Shown in pieces: positions 1 to 8,558 of a stretch of 64,000 nt of DNA. Numbering within the stretch: position 1 is the stretch's first letter; each line of letters begins with the position of its first letter. The stretch is from Catalinimonas alkaloidigena (GTDB lineage Bacteria > Bacteroidota > Bacteroidia > Cytophagales > Cyclobacteriaceae): contig NZ_JAQFIL010000001.1 of the NCBI RefSeq assembly GCF_029504655.1, positions 2,547,001 through 2,611,000 of the forward strand. Reading direction: 5' to 3'. The translations under genes and the position numbers were made by a program. The notes beneath the pieces are model-generated. The model was not told where the DNA came from. It did no database searches and worked only from the letters and a program-made list of their open reading frames with translations.

Positions 1-7
1 TTCATTA

Positions 8-15
8 TACCTTTG
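8..15 (+). promoter_or_regulatory. Promoter -7 box of the SRP RNA gene
   Basis: TACCTTTG fits the Bacteroidota -7 consensus TAnnTTTG and ends about 6 bases before the first paired base of the SRP RNA. The -33 box would lie before the window start, so only half of the promoter is visible. The same octamer precedes the tRNA-Cys gene. Confidence 0.6.
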
Positions 16-20
16 CGTCA

Positions 21-103
21 GACGGGTACAACCAGCTCCTGCTGAACTCCCCCAGGACAGGAATGTAGCAAGGGTAGGCGGTCGTAGCGGTGTGATACCC
101 GTT
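21..103 (+). ncRNA. ffs: Signal recognition particle RNA, small bacterial (4.5S) type
   Basis: The RNA partners with Ffh to deliver nascent membrane and secreted proteins to the translocon. The 5' end ACGGGTA (22-28) pairs with TACCCGT (96-102), closing a single long hairpin. The apical part (about 42-80) carries the Ffh-binding domain IV pattern, with a CAGGACAGGAA-like asymmetric loop and a GTAGCAAGGGTA side. The length of about 83 bases suits the short SRP RNA without an Alu domain. A -7 box lies just upstream and a T-run follows. Exact ends are inferred from pairing. Confidence 0.85.
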
Positions 104-108
104 TTTTT
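96..108 (+). terminator. T-run terminator of the SRP RNA
   Basis: The closing strand of the SRP RNA hairpin (96-102) runs straight into seven T residues (102-108), so the RNA's own stem serves as the intrinsic terminator stem. Confidence 0.55.
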
Positions 109-121
109 ATTTCCATCCCCT

Positions 122-142
122 AATTTCTCTAAGAAATTTTTT
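122..142 (+). terminator. Weak AT-rich hairpin with T-run
   Basis: AATTTCT (122-128) and AGAAATT (132-138) form a 7-bp stem with a three-base loop, followed by Ts to 142. It may back up the SRP RNA terminator. The stem is AT-rich, so the call is tentative. Confidence 0.3.
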
Positions 143-196
143 CGTTTTATAAACTCCTGTATCTTTAAGCCATCTTTAGCGCTAAACAAAAACACT

Positions 197-853
197 ATGG
201 AATTTTTTATTGACACTGCAAATCTTGACGAAATCCGTGAAGCCTATGATCTGGGCGTATTGGATGGAGTGACTACAAACCCTTCTTTGATGGCAAAAGA
301 GGGAGTAACTGGACATGAAAATATCATTCAACGCTACAAAGACATCTGTAATATTGTTGATGATAATGTAAGTGCAGAAGTTGTTGCTACAACTTTTGAC
401 GAAATAGTAAGTGAAGGCATGGCTCTGGCCAAAATTGACGACAAAATTGTGGTTAAAGTACCTATGATTAAAGACGGTGTGAAGGCTATCAAGAAGCTTA
501 CCTCAGAAGGAATTCGTACCAACTGCACCCTGGTTTTTTCACCGGGACAAGCCCTTTTGGCTGCTAAAGCAGGTGCTTCTTATGTTTCACCTTTTATTGG
601 CCGCCTTGATGATATCTCTACTGATGGCGTAGAGTTGATAGAGCAAATCGTGAATATATATCAAAACTACGGCTATGAAACCAACGTTCTTGCGGCTTCA
701 ATCAGGCATACAATGCACTTGATTCAGTGTGCTGAAGTGGGTGCGGATGTAGCAACCTGCCCATTAAGCGTTATCACAGGCTTACTTAAACATCCACTTA
801 CTGATAGCGGCCTTGAAAAGTTTTTGAGTGATTATCGTAAAGGTAATGCTTAA
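197..853 (+). CDS. fsa: Transaldolase-type fructose-6-phosphate aldolase family protein
   Basis: A 218-residue single-domain TIM-barrel aldolase of the short transaldolase/FSA family. Such enzymes form a Schiff base between a lysine and a ketose-phosphate donor, in the non-oxidative pentose phosphate route (transaldolase) or in fructose-6-phosphate cleavage (FSA). The N-terminus MEFFIDTANLDEI, the GVTTNPSL loop (24-31) and VVKVPM with the predicted Schiff-base Lys87 are all visible. The frame is open further upstream, but that part overlaps the SRP RNA and has no family similarity, so the ATG at 197 is chosen. Whether it acts as transaldolase or FSA cannot be decided by eye. It is followed by a small gene and ftsE in the same direction. 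Confidence 0.9.
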   Translation: MEFFIDTANLDEIREAYDLGVLDGVTTNPSLMAKEGVTGHENIIQRYKDICNIVDDNVSAEVVATTFDEIVSEGMALAKIDDKIVVKVPMIKDGVKAIKKLTSEGIRTNCTLVFSPGQALLAAKAGASYVSPFIGRLDDISTDGVELIEQIVNIYQNYGYETNVLAASIRHTMHLIQCAEVGADVATCPLSVITGLLKHPLTDSGLEKFLSDYRKGNA

Positions 854-880
854 GACCTAAATTTTTGACGGGTGAATTCA

Positions 881-1084
881 ATGTATATCATAAAGGTTAA
901 AGGCAAAGCTAAAATCCCCGATTATATTCAGTTGCGTGACGATAATTTCGTGCTGGTTGCATATTTCAGAGCTGATCGTGAGTTAAAAAAACTTGAGAAA
1001 TACGGCCTTGAAGGTAAGGATGAAGCACTTAAAGAAGTTATTGAGCGTTTACCTTATGGAAAGCTGCAAAAGCTAGAAATCTAG
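881..1084 (+). CDS. Conserved small protein, function unknown
   Basis: A 67-residue protein with no signal peptide or membrane segment. It starts MYIIKVKGKAKIPDY, suggesting a beta strand, and has a charged helical C-terminal half rich in Lys and Glu. The ATG at 881 is preferred to the in-frame GTG at 872. It lies 27 bases after the aldolase and 8 bases before the ftsE-like gene, so it is probably cotranscribed with them. I recognise no domain. The regular composition and conserved-looking spacing argue for a real gene. Confidence 0.6.
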   Translation: MYIIKVKGKAKIPDYIQLRDDNFVLVAYFRADRELKKLEKYGLEGKDEALKEVIERLPYGKLQKLEI

Positions 1085-1092
1085 ATGTAATT

Positions 1093-1815
1093 ATGTCTGA
1101 AGATTCTCAATTCTTTGATAGTACACCAGTCGTGACAGTAAATAATGCGTGCATCTTCCAGGAGCATAAAGTGGTACTGGAAGATGTGCATTTTAAAGTA
1201 GACAAAGGGGAGTTTGTATATCTGGTAGGTAGGACTGGCAGTGGTAAAAGCTCTCTCTTAAGGACACTTTATGCTGACCTCCCTCTTCAACTTGGTGAGA
1301 TGGAAGTTGCTGGATATTCCATCAAAAATATTAAATCCGGTGAGGTACCTTTCCTCAGGAGAAGGTTGGGTATCATTTTTCAGGATTTTCAGCTTTTTTC
1401 CGACAGAACAGTGGATGAAAACCTGTTATTTGTAATGAAAGCAACAGGCTGGAAAGAGCGTTCAAAAATGAAACAACGCCTCAGTGCAGTTCTGATGAAA
1501 GTTGGTTTGGGTTCTTCCGGAAACAAAATGCCTCACCAGCTATCAGGAGGGGAGCAACAGCGAGTAGTGATTGCCCGTGCACTGATCAATGAACCTATAT
1601 TACTTATCGCGGATGAGCCCACGGGAAACCTTGACCCTGAAGTATCATCTGGTATATTGGACCTTTTTCGTGAGATTAATCGCAGTGGAACTACAGTAAT
1701 GATGGCGACTCACAACTACCAGTTTATCAAGCAGTTTCCAAGTAGAGTGTTAAAATGTGAAAATAACAGCTTATTAGATTCTCAAAAAGAAAACTTTGAA
1801 CTGATCAACTACTAA
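1093..1815 (+). CDS. ftsE: FtsE-type ABC transporter ATPase
   Basis: A 240-residue ATP-binding cassette protein of the FtsE/LolD group. FtsE works with the membrane protein FtsX at the division site to control peptidoglycan hydrolases. Visible motifs are Walker A GRTGSGKS (46-53), the Q-loop FQDF (about 96-99), the ABC signature LSGGEQQR (150-157), Walker B LLIADE followed by PTGNLD (170-181) and an H-loop ATHN. No ftsX-like permease is adjacent, so its membrane partner must be encoded elsewhere. The FtsE-specific call over LolD rests on overall resemblance and is fairly, not fully, certain. Confidence 0.8.
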   Translation: MSEDSQFFDSTPVVTVNNACIFQEHKVVLEDVHFKVDKGEFVYLVGRTGSGKSSLLRTLYADLPLQLGEMEVAGYSIKNIKSGEVPFLRRRLGIIFQDFQLFSDRTVDENLLFVMKATGWKERSKMKQRLSAVLMKVGLGSSGNKMPHQLSGGEQQRVVIARALINEPILLIADEPTGNLDPEVSSGILDLFREINRSGTTVMMATHNYQFIKQFPSRVLKCENNSLLDSQKENFELINY

Positions 1816-1953
1816 CGTTACTGTAATAACAGGCTTATAGCATAAACTTGTTGTAAGATTTTTGATCATTTTGCACTTTCTTCTTTACCATGAATGTGAT
1901 TAAAATTTATCATATTGTTGGTGTTTAAGCAGTGAATTCAAAGACTTTAGAGG

Positions 1954-4900
1954 ATGAAAAAGCGTACAGCACGCAAATGGATTTGGAGTATTTTGGGTAC
2001 GATGCTTCTTGTCATACTCTTACTGCAGGCTACGCTTTATTTTTTTGGAGACGAAATTCTCAAAGAATCAATTTTATTAGGCTTCAAGCGATACAGCGAG
2101 CAAAATTTTCAGCCTGATAAACGCCCTTCACTTGATTTTGATAACCTGAGCATCAATATTTTTACGGGTAATTTTACTGTAACCGGACTTTATTATGCTG
2201 GTTACATGAGCAAAGATAGCAGCCAGAATGCTAACGCGGACCATATAAAAATGATGGTGCATGAGGCGAAAGTAAGTGGGATAAAATTTTTAGCGCTCTA
2301 TAATGAAAGTAAATTAAAAATTAATGAAATAAATTTCTATAAGCCTGATATTCAATGGGTTATTGGTGAGAAAATAGATGCCATTCGTCTAAGTCCTAAA
2401 AGCAGAATTGAGCTCATTTCTAAAAATATGGAAGAGCATCTTACCCAATATGTTGACGAAGTATCATTTAAAGCGCTTAATATCGTAGATGGAGATCTGT
2501 TTATTACTCAGGAGAATTCACAAATAAGTCCACAAGCGCAAAATTCAGGAATTAGAAATAAGTTTCATGCCCAGGAAGTAAATATCAGCCTGTTTGATTT
2601 TTTACTTGATACTTTAAGTTCAGGTAGGAAAAACCGTTTTTTCTTTACCAAAGATATAGACATACAACTGGCAAACTATCAGTTTCTCACTGATAGTCTC
2701 TATTTGTTTAAAGCGGATACTTTAGGCTTTTCAAGCAAGAAACAACGGATTTATCTTAAAGATTTAGCCTTACTACCGCTATCTCATCAGGCGAAAAATG
2801 GATTAAGTGTATATGTACCGGAAGTGATGCTGACACAGATTGATTGGCGTGATTTATACTTTGATAGTTTGCTCATGGCTGATCAACTGATATTTCAAGA
2901 GCCCTTGTTTCATTTTGAAACCAATGAAGATAGTCTAAGCGATAATACACTAGACAAGCTCAAGTCCTTAAACCTCAAGCACTTGTTTGACAGTTTTTCT
3001 AAAAAGCTTATCAGATTACAGATTAGTGATATTATAGTAAACAATGGACAGGTTCAGCTAAACAAACTTGATGGAGATACACTCAACCTACTACATGCTG
3101 ATGGCGTAAACTTATTGCTTGCGAAAATAGATTTTGATAATTCACGAATGCAGGAGGATACGCCGGTTCAGGTAATGCCGCTTGATACAGCCCAAGTAAG
3201 TATTCGGAATCTTAAGGTATATCTGCCCGATAGAAGACACTATTTTACCTCAACACATGCATCCCTTAATACTGATCGCATTAGTGACTTTGCCTGTGAT
3301 ATCCATTTTGACTCTTTGATGTTCAAAGCCGGAGTGGATTCATTGCAGCAATTGTTGCAGGCTCCTCCTTCAAAGCCTTTAGCATTTGACATAGGAGTGC
3401 CCAAAGTTTCATTTTTTGGGGTACATCTCGCAGATTTTATCAATAAAAAGGCAGCAATATTGGATAGTATATACATCAAACAGCCTGATGTAAAAATTGC
3501 TAATTTTTCAAAGCAATCATTAGGAAAGCTTGCTTCGGGTATCCATGTAGAGGATGAGGAAGACCAAGAGAACGTAAAATCGCTACTTTACGATTGGAGT
3601 AATGCGAAATTAAACCTTATGCCTGTAATTGCTCCTGGTGATTCAAGTGCTCTTTTTCAATGGTTAAAGGCAGGTCGATTACATATTGATTCTGGTCGTC
3701 TGCATATTTTTAAAGCCAATGAAGATTTAAGCGGATTTACACAAATTACCGCCATTGATACTTTTTATGCATATTTGAATGATATAAGTATCGATAAGCT
3801 CACAAATGATTCTATATATATTTCTGAGGGGAAAGTAGCGGTATTAGCCAATGAAGTAGATATATTCCTTCAAAAAAGTAAGTTCTTATTGCCGGGAGAA
3901 AAAGGTGAAGGTGGAATGCTGGAGGTTGAAGATATGAGAATATCTACCCTTAGCAATGAAGCATATTTTAAAAATATATATTTCTGGACAAACCCTCAGA
4001 AGCCACCTTCAACCGAGGTTTGGTTACATAAAATGTACATACCTTATGTGGATTTCAAGCAAGTTAACCTAAAGAAGATCTATATAGACCAAAATGCTGA
4101 GATAGCCAAACTGTCCGTATACTCACCCCACATTACACTCAACTACAAAAAAAATAATCTACCCAAAAAGGAGCTGAAGTTTGACTTTAAAAACCTGTAT
4201 CCACAGTTATCGTCATACTTAAATCAATTATCTGTCCCAAACATACAAGTTCACAACGCCAAGCTTAGGCTTCAGAAAATTAGTAAAAATGGTGTGGAGC
4301 CACTTTTTACTACCCAGAAGTTGAACATCAGCCTAAGAGGGTTCTTTTTGGATTCACTTACTCGTATGAACCGTTTGCGTCCCTTTTACGCTGATGTACT
4401 GGATGTAAGTGCAGAAAACTATCAGTGGAATTTTTATCCCGAAGATGAGACATATCCTTTGTTAGGAGTAAGAGGAAAGAGTATCAATTATAATTCTTAC
4501 GAAGGCCAATTAGGGGCTAGTCAGATTACTATGCTCACCAATACCTCCGGTAGACCAGATTTGCAAAGCTTACAACTTTATTGTGAAAAGATCATGGCAG
4601 ACGATATCAGTCCTTATCATTTGATCCATGATAAGTATTTGCAGGTAGGTAGAGTGATGATCATGAAGCCCGCATACAAGGTACATGAGAAAAAAAGTGT
4701 TGAAGACAACCATAATGAAAAGGCAGTAACTAGAAAGTATCTCCAGCCAAATTTAAATCAACTACTGAATAAAAATCTGCAAAAAATTCATCTTCGTTAT
4801 GTAAGTGTGGAAAAAGGAGAGCTAGATTATGCGCTGAAGCTTGCTCATGATACCCTTAGTTTTGTCAAGGTAGACTCTATAGATTTTAAAGCTAAAGACC

Positions 4901-6561
4901 TTATCGTGAATCATCAGAAAAGCAGACATCTCCATAATATTCTGTACGCAGATGAAATTGATTTCAGTTTCTTCGCTGATAAAATTTTATCAGACAAATC
5001 AGATGAAGGAAAGCAGAAAGTGCTCATTGAAGATGCTTACTTTTCAAGCGGAGACTCCCACCTTCAGATAGCAAAACTTCAGTTTAGTCCACCTCAAAAT
5101 GTATTTGAGTATAAGGACAAAACACATTTCAGCTTAGATGCACATCAACTGGATGCAAATGGATTAGATTTCAAGAGGGCATATTTGTACGGTGAATTTA
5201 AAGTACAAAACATAGATATAAAGCAATCTGATCTTAATGTCTATCTGGGAAGCAGGTCATCTGAAAAAGAGCGCGATGAACTAGGTTCAATACATGAGTT
5301 GATATCGCCTTACTTAGAGGAAATAAGCATAAGAACGATTCAATATCCCCAAAGTACACTTAAAGTCTACGACAAGAAAAACGGAAAGTTGAAATTCTCT
5401 TCCAACAAGCTTAAAGCTGATATCTCAGATTTTTTTGTGGATCAATCCTCATTTACGCTGAACTTTGGTTCCAATCAATCAGCAACCGCTCAGATGTTTT
5501 TTTCAAAAGATATCAATATCAGCATTCAAGATTACAGCCGTTCTCTTGATGACGGGTTGTACATAATGTCAGCTGAGGAAGTAAACATTGAATCAGGAAA
5601 GAGCAGGATAGAAGTAAACGGTTTGAAACTTGAGCCTCAGTTGAGTAAAGAGCAAATGTTGAATAGATTCGCTTACAGTAAGTCCGTTGCTAAGTTGCAA
5701 GTTGATCAGCTTGAAATGGAAGCAGTTGATTTTGAAGCATTGTTTGAGCGTGAAAAACTGTTGGTAGGAGAAGTAAATATTTACGATCCACGCTTACACG
5801 TGTTTAAAGATAACCGTCTGCCAAGAGATGATACAAAAAGGCCCGGTCTTTATCAGGATTTACTTTTCAATCTTAAGCATTTTATCAAAATTGATCAATT
5901 GAAAGTAAGAGATGGTGAAATTACTTACGCTGAAAGGGTTGAAGGAGCTATGAATGATGGTAAAATAAGCTTTGACAAGCTCAACCTGACTGCAACGAAT
6001 ATCACTAACGATCCGGTATCAATTAGAGATAGTGTGATGACTACATTAGATGTTAGCGCTAAAGTGATGGGATCAGGTGATCTGAATGCTTCTTTTAAGT
6101 TTTTTAACGCCAGCGAAAATCTGGATTTTAGTGTAAATGGTTCATTAGGAAATATGGAGTTAACTGCTTTTAACCAAATACTAGAACCCGTCGCGTTTGT
6201 ACATATAAAAGAAGGTGTAAATCAGGAGATGAAATTTAATTTTAAGGGTGATAAAGATATGGCTACCGGAAAAATGGAGTTCAGGTACAACAATCTAAGT
6301 GTACAGATGATAGACAAAGAAAAGGGCAAAAGTGGGCTAGATGAAAAGCTAGGTTCGTTTATCGCTAATGCATTTGTTGTAAAAGCTAACAATCCAAAAG
6401 CAGTATTCCTAAGAATAGGAAATATTGAAAATGAACGGGATAAATCCCGGGCTATGTTTCACTATTGGTGGAAAAGCCTGCTTTCTGGTGTAAAATCTAG
6501 TATAGGTTTGGAGAAAAATATGGAAAAAACCAAAGACTTCGCTGAATTAGAAAAAGACTAA
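1954..6561 (+). CDS. Giant AsmA/DUF748-like membrane-anchored protein
   Basis: A 1535-residue protein with one N-terminal membrane segment (about 10-32) and a long periplasmic body of repeating beta-strand segments. These often begin with phrases such as 'V.NGQVQL' or 'SLYVSE', as in AsmA/TamB/DUF748 proteins that form elongated beta-rich bridges between membranes. Near the C-terminus are a stretch like 'DLNASFKF' and a 'NGSLGNMELTAFN' segment typical of the AsmA C-terminal region. Family members are implicated in lipid transport or outer-membrane assembly; here that is inference. The ATG at 1954 opens a clean KKR...TM anchor. The stop codon overlaps the end of cca by four bases, tail to tail. 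Confidence 0.7.
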   Translation: MKKRTARKWIWSILGTMLLVILLLQATLYFFGDEILKESILLGFKRYSEQNFQPDKRPSLDFDNLSINIFTGNFTVTGLYYAGYMSKDSSQNANADHIKMMVHEAKVSGIKFLALYNESKLKINEINFYKPDIQWVIGEKIDAIRLSPKSRIELISKNMEEHLTQYVDEVSFKALNIVDGDLFITQENSQISPQAQNSGIRNKFHAQEVNISLFDFLLDTLSSGRKNRFFFTKDIDIQLANYQFLTDSLYLFKADTLGFSSKKQRIYLKDLALLPLSHQAKNGLSVYVPEVMLTQIDWRDLYFDSLLMADQLIFQEPLFHFETNEDSLSDNTLDKLKSLNLKHLFDSFSKKLIRLQISDIIVNNGQVQLNKLDGDTLNLLHADGVNLLLAKIDFDNSRMQEDTPVQVMPLDTAQVSIRNLKVYLPDRRHYFTSTHASLNTDRISDFACDIHFDSLMFKAGVDSLQQLLQAPPSKPLAFDIGVPKVSFFGVHLADFINKKAAILDSIYIKQPDVKIANFSKQSLGKLASGIHVEDEEDQENVKSLLYDWSNAKLNLMPVIAPGDSSALFQWLKAGRLHIDSGRLHIFKANEDLSGFTQITAIDTFYAYLNDISIDKLTNDSIYISEGKVAVLANEVDIFLQKSKFLLPGEKGEGGMLEVEDMRISTLSNEAYFKNIYFWTNPQKPPSTEVWLHKMYIPYVDFKQVNLKKIYIDQNAEIAKLSVYSPHITLNYKKNNLPKKELKFDFKNLYPQLSSYLNQLSVPNIQVHNAKLRLQKISKNGVEPLFTTQKLNISLRGFFLDSLTRMNRLRPFYADVLDVSAENYQWNFYPEDETYPLLGVRGKSINYNSYEGQLGASQITMLTNTSGRPDLQSLQLYCEKIMADDISPYHLIHDKYLQVGRVMIMKPAYKVHEKKSVEDNHNEKAVTRKYLQPNLNQLLNKNLQKIHLRYVSVEKGELDYALKLAHDTLSFVKVDSIDFKAKDLIVNHQKSRHLHNILYADEIDFSFFADKILSDKSDEGKQKVLIEDAYFSSGDSHLQIAKLQFSPPQNVFEYKDKTHFSLDAHQLDANGLDFKRAYLYGEFKVQNIDIKQSDLNVYLGSRSSEKERDELGSIHELISPYLEEISIRTIQYPQSTLKVYDKKNGKLKFSSNKLKADISDFFVDQSSFTLNFGSNQSATAQMFFSKDINISIQDYSRSLDDGLYIMSAEEVNIESGKSRIEVNGLKLEPQLSKEQMLNRFAYSKSVAKLQVDQLEMEAVDFEALFEREKLLVGEVNIYDPRLHVFKDNRLPRDDTKRPGLYQDLLFNLKHFIKIDQLKVRDGEITYAERVEGAMNDGKISFDKLNLTATNITNDPVSIRDSVMTTLDVSAKVMGSGDLNASFKFFNASENLDFSVNGSLGNMELTAFNQILEPVAFVHIKEGVNQEMKFNFKGDKDMATGKMEFRYNNLSVQMIDKEKGKSGLDEKLGSFIANAFVVKANNPKAVFLRIGNIENERDKSRAMFHYWWKSLLSGVKSSIGLEKNMEKTKDFAELEKD

Positions 6562-7997
6562 TGACTATTCACTGGCTTGAGCCCCTTCTGTTGTGCGAGC
6601 TTCAACATAAACTGATACGCTTCATCTCTGGAGTTATTTATTTTCCCATCCAGAATCGCTTCCCTGATTTCATTTTTAATTTCACCTACTATTTTTGAAG
6701 GCTTCAGCCTGAATATTTCCATAATGTCCTCACCTGAAACTGGAGGCTGAAAATTTCTCACCTGGTCTTTTTCTTCAACTTCAACCATCTTAGCCACTAC
6801 TTTATCAAAGTTCTGCAGGTATTTCTGTACTTTATTAGGGTTCTTAGAGGTAATATCAGCGCGACATAGTTTCATCAGATCATCCACATCATCACCAGCC
6901 TCATAAAGCAGACGTCGTATCGCTGAATCTGAAACCTCATCTTTCACCAGGGCAATAGGACGAAGGTGCAACCTGACTAACTTCTGTACATATTTCATTT
7001 TCTGGTCCAGGGGTAGCTTTAATTTTCTAAAAATTTGTGGCACCATACGAGCTCCTTTATCTTCATGTCCATGAAAAGTCCAACCAGCATTTTTATCAAA
7101 CCTTTTGGTCGCGGGCTTAGCGATATCATGTAAAATAGCTGACCAGCGGAGCCATAGGTCATTGGTGCTTGTAGAAATATTGTCCAGCACCTGTAGTGTA
7201 TGATAAAAATTATCTTTATGCGCTTTTCCGTTAATAGTGTCTACTCCTTTAAGCTCAATCATTTCGGGAAAAATTAGTGGTAAAAGCTGCGCATGTAAGA
7301 GTAGTTTAAAGCCATAGCTGGGCGTTGAAGTAAGAATAATCTTATTTAGTTCATCTGTGATTCTCTCCTGAGATACAATTTTGATTCTTTCCGCGTTATT
7401 TATGATAGCGTCAAAGGTATTGGCAGTAATATCAAATTTAAGTTGGGCTGCAAAGCGAACCGCCCGCATCATCCTCAGTGGATCATCAGAGAAAGTAACC
7501 TCAGGGTCAAGGGGAGTCTTGATTTGTTTTCTTTTTAAATCTTTGACTCCATCAAAGGGGTCAATGAGCAAACCAAAATTGTCTTTATTCAGGCTGATCG
7601 CAAGTGCATTGATTGAAAAGTCTCTTCTTAATTGATCATCTTTCAGACTACCTGAAGTCACATTGGGTTTACGGGATTCTGAGCGGTATGATTCTTTGCG
7701 GGCACCTACAAACTCTACTTCAAGATCCTGGTAGCGCAACATGGCTGTCCCAAAATTTTTGAACACAGCTACAGGCGTAGGGATGTGTGACTCTTTTTCT
7801 ATAGATTTTGCTACATGATTGGCCAGCATTATACCATCTCCAACGCAGACAACATCAATATCTTTTGATGGCCTTTTCAGTATCAAGTCTCTTACAAATC
7901 CTCCTACAATATAAGTTTCAAGATTCAGTTCAGTGGCTGAACGCCTAATGATTTTAAAAATTGGATTGTTTGCCAGTGTAGAATTGAAATTCATCAT
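6558..7997 (-). CDS. cca: CCA tRNA nucleotidyltransferase with HD domain
   Basis: A 479-residue class II CCA-adding enzyme or poly(A) polymerase relative that builds or repairs the 3' CCA end of tRNAs. It has the GGFVRD motif (32-37), the metal-binding DID (46-48) and the RRDFSINAL motif (about 124-132). The neck region follows, then an HD phosphohydrolase domain with His290-Asp291 (HDIAKP). The HD extension is common in bacterial multifunctional CCA enzymes. It is the last gene of a minus-strand run, 40 bases after the YrdC-like gene. Since tRNA-Cys at 16067 lacks an encoded CCA, a CCA enzyme is needed by this organism. Confidence 0.9.
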   Translation of the reverse strand: MMNFNSTLANNPIFKIIRRSATELNLETYIVGGFVRDLILKRPSKDIDVVCVGDGIMLANHVAKSIEKESHIPTPVAVFKNFGTAMLRYQDLEVEFVGARKESYRSESRKPNVTSGSLKDDQLRRDFSINALAISLNKDNFGLLIDPFDGVKDLKRKQIKTPLDPEVTFSDDPLRMMRAVRFAAQLKFDITANTFDAIINNAERIKIVSQERITDELNKIILTSTPSYGFKLLLHAQLLPLIFPEMIELKGVDTINGKAHKDNFYHTLQVLDNISTSTNDLWLRWSAILHDIAKPATKRFDKNAGWTFHGHEDKGARMVPQIFRKLKLPLDQKMKYVQKLVRLHLRPIALVKDEVSDSAIRRLLYEAGDDVDDLMKLCRADITSKNPNKVQKYLQNFDKVVAKMVEVEEKDQVRNFQPPVSGEDIMEIFRLKPSKIVGEIKNEIREAILDGKINNSRDEAYQFMLKLAQQKGLKPVNSH

Positions 7998-8037
7998 TTT
8001 ATTGCATCGTCATGGTATGCAAATGTAAGAAGAAGGA

Positions 8038-8535
8038 TTACCTTAGAAAAGTAAAACTACCATCGCTAAAAAGCTTCATAGTTTTAACCTGATTATAGGG
8101 GTTATTTTTTTCACTACAATTAATTTCTTTATTGATAGTTAGTGAATTGTCACGCTTAAGTAAGTCGGCAGAAATGGTGATTAACGGCCCGTATTGCTGA
8201 ACAACTTGCTTAAGCTTCGGACTTTTTACTACTCTGATGCTGATGAACTCATCTCGGTCTAAAGCATTTTGATACTTCTTTTTCGGATAAAGTAATTCAA
8301 GAGGTTCCTCAGCATATTCTAACATCTCCCAGGCTAATTCAGGAATGTTGGTCACGAAGCTATGCAAATCTTCTTCTCTACTAATTAATATTGTATAGTG
8401 TGGGAGTGTAGAATTATTATCAATGTTTAAATTTTGAATAATTGTGTCAATGCTATCATTGGCAAAAGCATGAGTAGCAATAACGTCTAAAGGAGTATTC
8501 CTTAATAGCAAAAGTGCGGTAGATTTGACCTTCAA
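8038..8535 (-). CDS. Degenerate YrdC/Sua5-like domain protein
   Basis: The 165 residues follow the YrdC/Sua5 fold plan. A 'DVIATHAFANDSIDTI' stretch (17-32) sits where PTDTVYGLG-type residues are expected, then 'YTILISREEDL', 'IPELAWEMLE', 'EPLELLYPKKK' (78-87), 'FISIRVV' (97-103), 'GPLITISADL' (116-125) and a C-terminal 'MKLFSDGSFTFLR'. True threonylcarbamoyl-AMP synthases carry a K-x-R-P motif and S-A-N; neither is intact here (TISAD replaces SAN). It may therefore bind a nucleotide or RNA without making t6A precursor. The only in-frame start after the upstream stop is TTG at 8535. It lies between the kinase gene (23 bases) and cca (40 bases). Confidence 0.6.
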   Translation of the reverse strand: MKVKSTALLLLRNTPLDVIATHAFANDSIDTIIQNLNIDNNSTLPHYTILISREEDLHSFVTNIPELAWEMLEYAEEPLELLYPKKKYQNALDRDEFISIRVVKSPKLKQVVQQYGPLITISADLLKRDNSLTINKEINCSEKNNPYNQVKTMKLFSDGSFTFLR

Positions 8536-8558
8536 AACAAAAAATAGTTGATGAAAAA

